Program-made: the position numbers and the translations under genes | Notes under the pieces: model-generated | Told to the model about the DNA's origin: nothing | Database searches by the model: none | The model's input: the letters and a program-made list of their open reading frames with translations, nothing else | Origin: Desulfobulbaceae bacterium | Lineage (GTDB): Bacteria > Desulfobacterota > Desulfobulbia > Desulfobulbales > Desulfocapsaceae | DNA length: 46,653 nucleotides | Assembly: GCA_026988015.1 (NCBI GenBank) | Contig: JALSMA010000045.1 | Location: 1 to 46,653, forward strand | Reading direction: 5' to 3' | In this document: piece after piece, positions 42,396 through 46,653 of the stretch | Numbering within the stretch: position 1 is the stretch's first letter | Layout of the letters: every line of letters begins with the position of its first letter

Positions 42396-44927
42396 ATGAG
42401 TCTGGAAAAAGATGCCGCCAGTACCAGGAAGGACCGGATTAACCAACTGAAGCGAGCCTTTGCTTACAACGTTTTTTACAAACAGGGCATGTCCATCCGG
42501 CATGCCAGCCTTAACGACTATTATCTTGCTGTATCCCAGACCTTAAGAGATCGCATGCAACACCTCTTTATCAACTCTGTGGAGGCTCTGCTGGATAAAG
42601 AATCTAAAACAGTCTGTTACCTTTCTGCTGAATTTCTCATGGGACCACATCTTCACAACAATCTGGTCAACCTTGGGCTCTATAAGGACTTCGAACAGGC
42701 CGCCAGAGAAAGTGGTCTTGATTTAAAACAGATCATAGACCATGAAGAAGAACCCGGCCTTGGAAATGGTGGCCTGGGGCGACTTGCTGCCTGTTATCTT
42801 GATTCGCTTGCATCCCTCCAAATTCCCGCAGTTGGCTATGGCATACGGTACGAATATGGTATGTTTGATCAAGAGATAGAAAACGGCTGGCAGAAGGAGC
42901 GGAGCGACCACTGGCTTCACGCCGGTAATCCCTGGGAAATTAAAAAGCCAGACCTTGTCTGTGAAGTTGGTTTTGGTGGACACACAGAAGTTTACCATGG
43001 TGAAAAACATACCAGGAGAATGCGCTGGCGACCGGCAAGAGTTATCACAGGAGTTCCCTATGACACCCCAATTCCAGGATACAAGGTGAATAACGTCAAC
43101 CTGCTTCGACTCTGGAGCGCTGAAGCCCATGCATCTTTTGACTTTGAGGATTTCAATACCGGAGACTATTATGGTGCGGTTGAAGAAAAAATCAGTGCAG
43201 AAACCATCACCAAAGTCCTCTATCCAAACGATGAGCAATTCTCCGGAAAACAACTGAGACTTGAACAGCAATTCTTCTTTGTCTCCTGCTCTCTGCAGGA
43301 TATGGTGCGCAGGCATATGTACACCCATGCCTCCCTTGATAATTTTCAGGACAGCTTCACAATTCAAATGAACGATACCCATCCTGCAGTTGCTGTTCCC
43401 GAACTGATGCGGCTTCTTGTTGATGAACACCTCTATGACTGGGATAGGGCCTGGGAAATAACCAGATCCACTCTCTGTTACACTAACCATACCCTTCTTC
43501 CTGAGGCCATGGAAAAATGGGAACTCAGCCTCTTTGCCACATTGCTGCCGAGGCACCTTGAAATCATCTATGAAATCAACAACCGTTTCCTCGATCAGGT
43601 GCGCATGAAATATCCAGGTGATGACGCCCGTATTAAAAGAATGTCCATAATCGATGAAAACAGTCCCAAATACATTCGTATGGCAAACTTGGCCTGTATC
43701 GGTTCCAAAGCCATCAATGGTGTTGCTGCAATGCATACTGACCTGCTCCGCAAACACACCCTCAAAGACTGGAACGAGATGTACCCAGGAAAAATCCATA
43801 ACATCACCAATGGCGTCACCCCGCGCCGCTGGATTGCCGTTAGTAATCCGAGACTTACCAGTCTTATAACTGAAGCTATCGGTGAAGAATGGCTCACCAA
43901 TCTCAACAAACTAAGAACGTTGGAATCCCTTGCAGACGACCCCTCTTTTCAGAAGGCCTGGAATGACGTCAAACTCCAGAACAAACAGGATTTTGCTGCA
44001 ATCATAAATCAGCAGCAGCAGATACATGTGGATCCCACATCCATGTTTGATGTCCAGGTCAAACGCATCCACGAGTACAAGCGTCAGCATCTGAATGTAC
44101 TCCACATTATCACCCTTTATAATCGCATTAAAGACAATCCCGACACCGAAATAACGCCTCGACTCTTCGTCTTTGGTGGCAAGGCCGCTCCCGGATACTT
44201 CATGGCCAAAAGAATGATCAAATTTATCACCTCTGTTGCCCGCATAGTAAATAATGACCCCGATGTTCGTGATAGACTCAAAGTCTTTTTTATTCCCAAT
44301 TACAATGTCAAAATCGGCCACTGTGTATACCCAATGACCGATCTCTCCGAGCAGATATCACTTGCCGGAAAAGAAGCATCAGGAACCGGCAATATGAAGT
44401 TTTCCATGAATGGTGCGCTCACAATCGGCACCCTGGACGGTGCCAATGTCGAAATCCGTGAAGAAGTTGGGCCAGAAAACTTTTATCTTTTTGGTCTCAC
44501 AGTAGAGGAAGTGATGTCTCAGCAGACCAACGGATACCACCCCATTGATTATTACTACAACAATGAGCCATTAAGAAGAGCTATTGACCTTATTACCCAG
44601 GGTCATTTTTCTCATGGCGACCGAGATATCTTCAAACCAATCGTGGATTCCCTGCTCCATGACGATCAATATATGCTTTTTGCGGACTACCAATCTTATA
44701 TAGACTGTCAGGACAAGGTTGCCCAAACCTTCATGAACAAACGCAAATGGACCAGACTCTCCATCTTGAACGCCTGTAGGATGGGTAAATTTTCTTCCGA
44801 CCGCTCTATTATGGATTACAGCAGAAAAATATGGGATGTACAGCCCTTCCCTGTAAAACTCAAATGGCAGCAGCTTCCAGAAAACGGGGTTCTTTTTTCC
44901 CCGGCCCCACCAGAAAAAAAACCGTAA
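42396..44927 (+). CDS. glgP: glycogen/starch phosphorylase
   Basis: An 843-residue alpha-glucan phosphorylase releasing glucose 1-phosphate. Typical stretches: YLSAEFLMG, LGNGGLGRLAACYLDSLASL, NDTHPAVAVPELMRLL, NGVTPRRW, HEYKRQHLNVL and EASGTGNMKFSMNGALTIG with PLP lysine K668. Length fits the classical family. ATG at 42396 after AAGGAG. Glycogen-synthesis genes are not in the window. It leads an operon with pgl (9 bp gap) and the mutarotase. Confidence 0.97.
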   Translation: MSLEKDAASTRKDRINQLKRAFAYNVFYKQGMSIRHASLNDYYLAVSQTLRDRMQHLFINSVEALLDKESKTVCYLSAEFLMGPHLHNNLVNLGLYKDFEQAARESGLDLKQIIDHEEEPGLGNGGLGRLAACYLDSLASLQIPAVGYGIRYEYGMFDQEIENGWQKERSDHWLHAGNPWEIKKPDLVCEVGFGGHTEVYHGEKHTRRMRWRPARVITGVPYDTPIPGYKVNNVNLLRLWSAEAHASFDFEDFNTGDYYGAVEEKISAETITKVLYPNDEQFSGKQLRLEQQFFFVSCSLQDMVRRHMYTHASLDNFQDSFTIQMNDTHPAVAVPELMRLLVDEHLYDWDRAWEITRSTLCYTNHTLLPEAMEKWELSLFATLLPRHLEIIYEINNRFLDQVRMKYPGDDARIKRMSIIDENSPKYIRMANLACIGSKAINGVAAMHTDLLRKHTLKDWNEMYPGKIHNITNGVTPRRWIAVSNPRLTSLITEAIGEEWLTNLNKLRTLESLADDPSFQKAWNDVKLQNKQDFAAIINQQQQIHVDPTSMFDVQVKRIHEYKRQHLNVLHIITLYNRIKDNPDTEITPRLFVFGGKAAPGYFMAKRMIKFITSVARIVNNDPDVRDRLKVFFIPNYNVKIGHCVYPMTDLSEQISLAGKEASGTGNMKFSMNGALTIGTLDGANVEIREEVGPENFYLFGLTVEEVMSQQTNGYHPIDYYYNNEPLRRAIDLITQGHFSHGDRDIFKPIVDSLLHDDQYMLFADYQSYIDCQDKVAQTFMNKRKWTRLSILNACRMGKFSSDRSIMDYSRKIWDVQPFPVKLKWQQLPENGVLFSPAPPEKKP

Positions 44928-44936
44928 AGAGCTACT

Positions 44937-45653
44937 ATGAACTCAAAAACAACCATCCACAGTTATCCTGACCAGGATCTGCTCGTCATTGAACTAGCTG
45001 ACAAAATAGCCCAACTCCTCAAAGATGGTGTTAAAAAACATGGTCATGCTAGCCTCGCAGTCTCTGGAGGGTCAACCCCTGTCCCACTTTTCAAACGTCT
45101 TTCAAAAGCTGATATCCCCTGGGATAAGGTCTTTATCACCTTGGTAGATGAACGTTGGGTCGACTCCACAGATCCCGACTCCAATGAGCATCTTGTGAAA
45201 AAGCATCTCCTTCAGGACAGAGCCGCTGTTGCATCTTTTACCGGGATGAAGAATACAGCAGTAACAGCACATAAAGGTGAAGCAGAGTGCTGTGCTGCCC
45301 TAGATAAAATACCCAGACCCTTTGATGTACTCATTCTTGGTCTTGGCCACGATGGACATACAGCCTCTCTTTTCCCAGGAGCTGAACAGCTCGGCCAGGC
45401 AACGGATTTATCATCAAAAAAAAGTTGTATTGCCATCACCCCGGTAACTGCACCCCATGAACGCATGACGCTGCGCCTTAACGCTATCCTTGATTCGAAA
45501 CAGATATTCCTGCACATCACTGGTACAGCAAAAAAAGGTGTCCTTGACCTAGCCATGATCCCGGGCCCCCCTGAAGAATTCCCTATTCGCTATATCCTCT
45601 TTCGGAAGACGGAACCTGACTGCGCCCTACTCGGTATCTATTGGGCACAATAA
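44937..45653 (+). CDS. pgl: 6-phosphogluconolactonase
   Basis: A 238-residue DevB/Pgl protein: LAVSGGSTP, the ITLVDERWVDSTDPDSNEHL core and LGLGHDGHTASLFPG motifs are all typical. It hydrolyses 6-phosphogluconolactone in the oxidative pentose phosphate pathway. No glucose-6-phosphate dehydrogenase gene (zwf) is visible, but could lie outside. Co-transcribed with glgP and the mutarotase. Confidence 0.95.
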   Translation: MNSKTTIHSYPDQDLLVIELADKIAQLLKDGVKKHGHASLAVSGGSTPVPLFKRLSKADIPWDKVFITLVDERWVDSTDPDSNEHLVKKHLLQDRAAVASFTGMKNTAVTAHKGEAECCAALDKIPRPFDVLILGLGHDGHTASLFPGAEQLGQATDLSSKKSCIAITPVTAPHERMTLRLNAILDSKQIFLHITGTAKKGVLDLAMIPGPPEEFPIRYILFRKTEPDCALLGIYWAQ

Positions 45654-45733
45654 GGGAGCTCAATCATGTACAACTGGTTACCCAATTCACAAGAATTATC
45701 GCAATTTCCAATGGCACCCCAAACAGCATCAAG

Positions 45734-46597
45734 ATGATCACAGAAAAAGAGTCTCCAGATGGTCTCCAATACCTTGATATAACAAACCGTAATGCCACCG
45801 CAAAGATCGCACTGCAAGGCGCTCATCTGTTTCACTACCAGCAACACCATAACGCCCCCCTCCTGTGGCTTAGCGACAAAAGCCCCCTGGCGTCCGGCAG
45901 AGCAATCCGTGGTGGTGTCCCGATCTGCTGGCCATGGTTTGGAAAACATTTCAATATGCCCTTATTACCACAACATGGATTTGCACGTACCTCCCCATTT
46001 CGTCTCTTGCAGGTAAATGAACCCGATAACGACAATACAGAAGTTGTACTGCAACTCAAAAATTCCCCCGAATCGCTGCATCTATGGCCCCTTCATTTTG
46101 AAATTCAGGTACACATCAATATTGCAGCTTCACTTCGTATCACGCTTACCACGGTTAACCATGACAGCACTCCGATGACTATCAGTGCAGCCCTGCACAG
46201 TTACTTTGCTGTTTCAGATATCGAGAATATTTCAGTTAAGGGACTGGAGAACACTACATACTGGGATGCCCTGACCAATGAGATCAGGACTCAGAATGGC
46301 ATCGTTACTATCAATAAAGCAACAGACCGTGTCTACCAGAATGTCTACGATACCATTGTTATAGGAGATCACAACAGGCAGATCGATATCAACTCTCAAG
46401 GTTCAGGATCTGCTATTGTATGGAACCCCTGGATTGACAAATCCCGTGCAATGAGTGACATGACTGCTAATTCCTACAAAACCATGCTTTGCATTGAAAC
46501 TGCCAACGCCAGGGAGGACAAACGAAAGATTGCTCCTGGTAAATCCCATTCTCTGACAGCTATTCTCTCATCCCGGCAACTGCTACAAGATGGTTAA
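45734..46597 (+). CDS. D-hexose-6-phosphate mutarotase (YeaD-like)
   Basis: A 287-residue aldose-1-epimerase family protein of the YeaD type: IALQGAHLFHYQ, LWLSDKSP, AIRGGVPICWPWFG, HGFART and SAALHSYFAVSD are all characteristic, including the active-site His near HGFAR and HSYF. It speeds alpha/beta interconversion of glucose 6-phosphate, useful after phosphorylase and before Pgl's pathway. The ATG at 45734 is preferred over an in-frame TTG at 45641 that overlaps pgl, though neither has a strong ribosome-binding site. Confidence 0.9.
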   Translation: MITEKESPDGLQYLDITNRNATAKIALQGAHLFHYQQHHNAPLLWLSDKSPLASGRAIRGGVPICWPWFGKHFNMPLLPQHGFARTSPFRLLQVNEPDNDNTEVVLQLKNSPESLHLWPLHFEIQVHINIAASLRITLTTVNHDSTPMTISAALHSYFAVSDIENISVKGLENTTYWDALTNEIRTQNGIVTINKATDRVYQNVYDTIVIGDHNRQIDINSQGSGSAIVWNPWIDKSRAMSDMTANSYKTMLCIETANAREDKRKIAPGKSHSLTAILSSRQLLQDG

Positions 46598-46653
46598 GCA
46601 GATACGTGCCATCATCCTAACTGCCTCATCTTCATCATAATCTGTTTTATTTC
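46583..46653 (-). CDS. possible C-terminus of a convergent gene cut by the window edge
   Basis: A minus-strand frame is open from the window edge to a TAG at 46583-46585, giving about 23 codons ending DEDEAVRMMARICLTIL. The composition looks like a protein tail, and it would overlap the mutarotase 3' end by 15 bp. Family unknown and too short to be sure. Confidence 0.28.
   Translation of the reverse strand, partial: NKTDYDEDEAVRMMARICLTIL

Noticed and set aside
42723-43799. 358-codon minus-strand frame inside glgP
   Set aside because: Antisense to a fully conserved glycogen phosphorylase; no independent features.
1-46653. CRISPR array, tRNA or rRNA genes
   Set aside because: No regular repeat-spacer pattern and no cloverleaf or rRNA-like stretch was seen on either strand.

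Overview
This looks like a chromosomal segment from a moderately AT-rich Gram-negative anaerobe, most likely a Desulfobacterota (Desulfobulbales-like) bacterium. That is inference from gene content: a complete-looking Mla outer-membrane lipid system, an MglA/MglB polarity pair, an acyl-CoA dehydrogenase with a ferredoxin-domain EtfA, a PxxKW cysteine-rich protein and a ParB-like orphan. No rRNA, tRNA or CRISPR array was seen.

Left part (1-8.8 kb): an mglB-mglA-(giant acidic protein) operon on the minus strand, adenine deaminase (minus), then tatD-yggS (plus), and a single-gene unit for a PxxKW cysteine-rich protein with a clear promoter and terminator. 8.96-11.31 kb is a mobile-element graveyard: an IS66-type element (tnpA with a nonsense codon, tnpB split in two, tnpC gone) whose tnpB is interrupted by a remnant of a multi-recombinase element (one intact and one beheaded tyrosine recombinase, overlapping ATGA). 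The insertion's left end carries TTATGCC repeats and a 13-bp inverted repeat.

Middle (11.9-31 kb): an orphan pilC with a structured leader, ihfA, an orphan ParB-domain gene behind a strong terminator, then a long minus-strand series. In transcription order this reads yceD(DUF177)-rpmF-plsX-fabH-acd-etfB-etfA-fabG-acpP-fabF-rpiB, a terminator, then glyA-nrdR-ribD. The fatty-acid operon contains an acyl-CoA dehydrogenase/ETF module where fabD or an enoyl-ACP reductase might be expected. Upstream of it is mlaE-mlaF-mlaD-mlaA-mlaC followed by a small cyclic-nucleotide-binding-domain protein, coupled by GTGA/ATGA overlaps.

Right part (31-46.6 kb): yejB-yejE peptide ABC permeases (minus) divergent from rnd-DNPH1-HPP (plus); an overlapping YkgJ-U32/RlhA pair (minus); a secreted SYLF-domain protein, a large MscS channel, and a carbohydrate operon glgP-pgl-hexose-6-phosphate mutarotase (plus). 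The last operon would feed stored glycogen to glucose-1-phosphate and condition the sugar-phosphate pool for the oxidative pentose phosphate route. Most intergenic gaps are short and many genes are translationally coupled.
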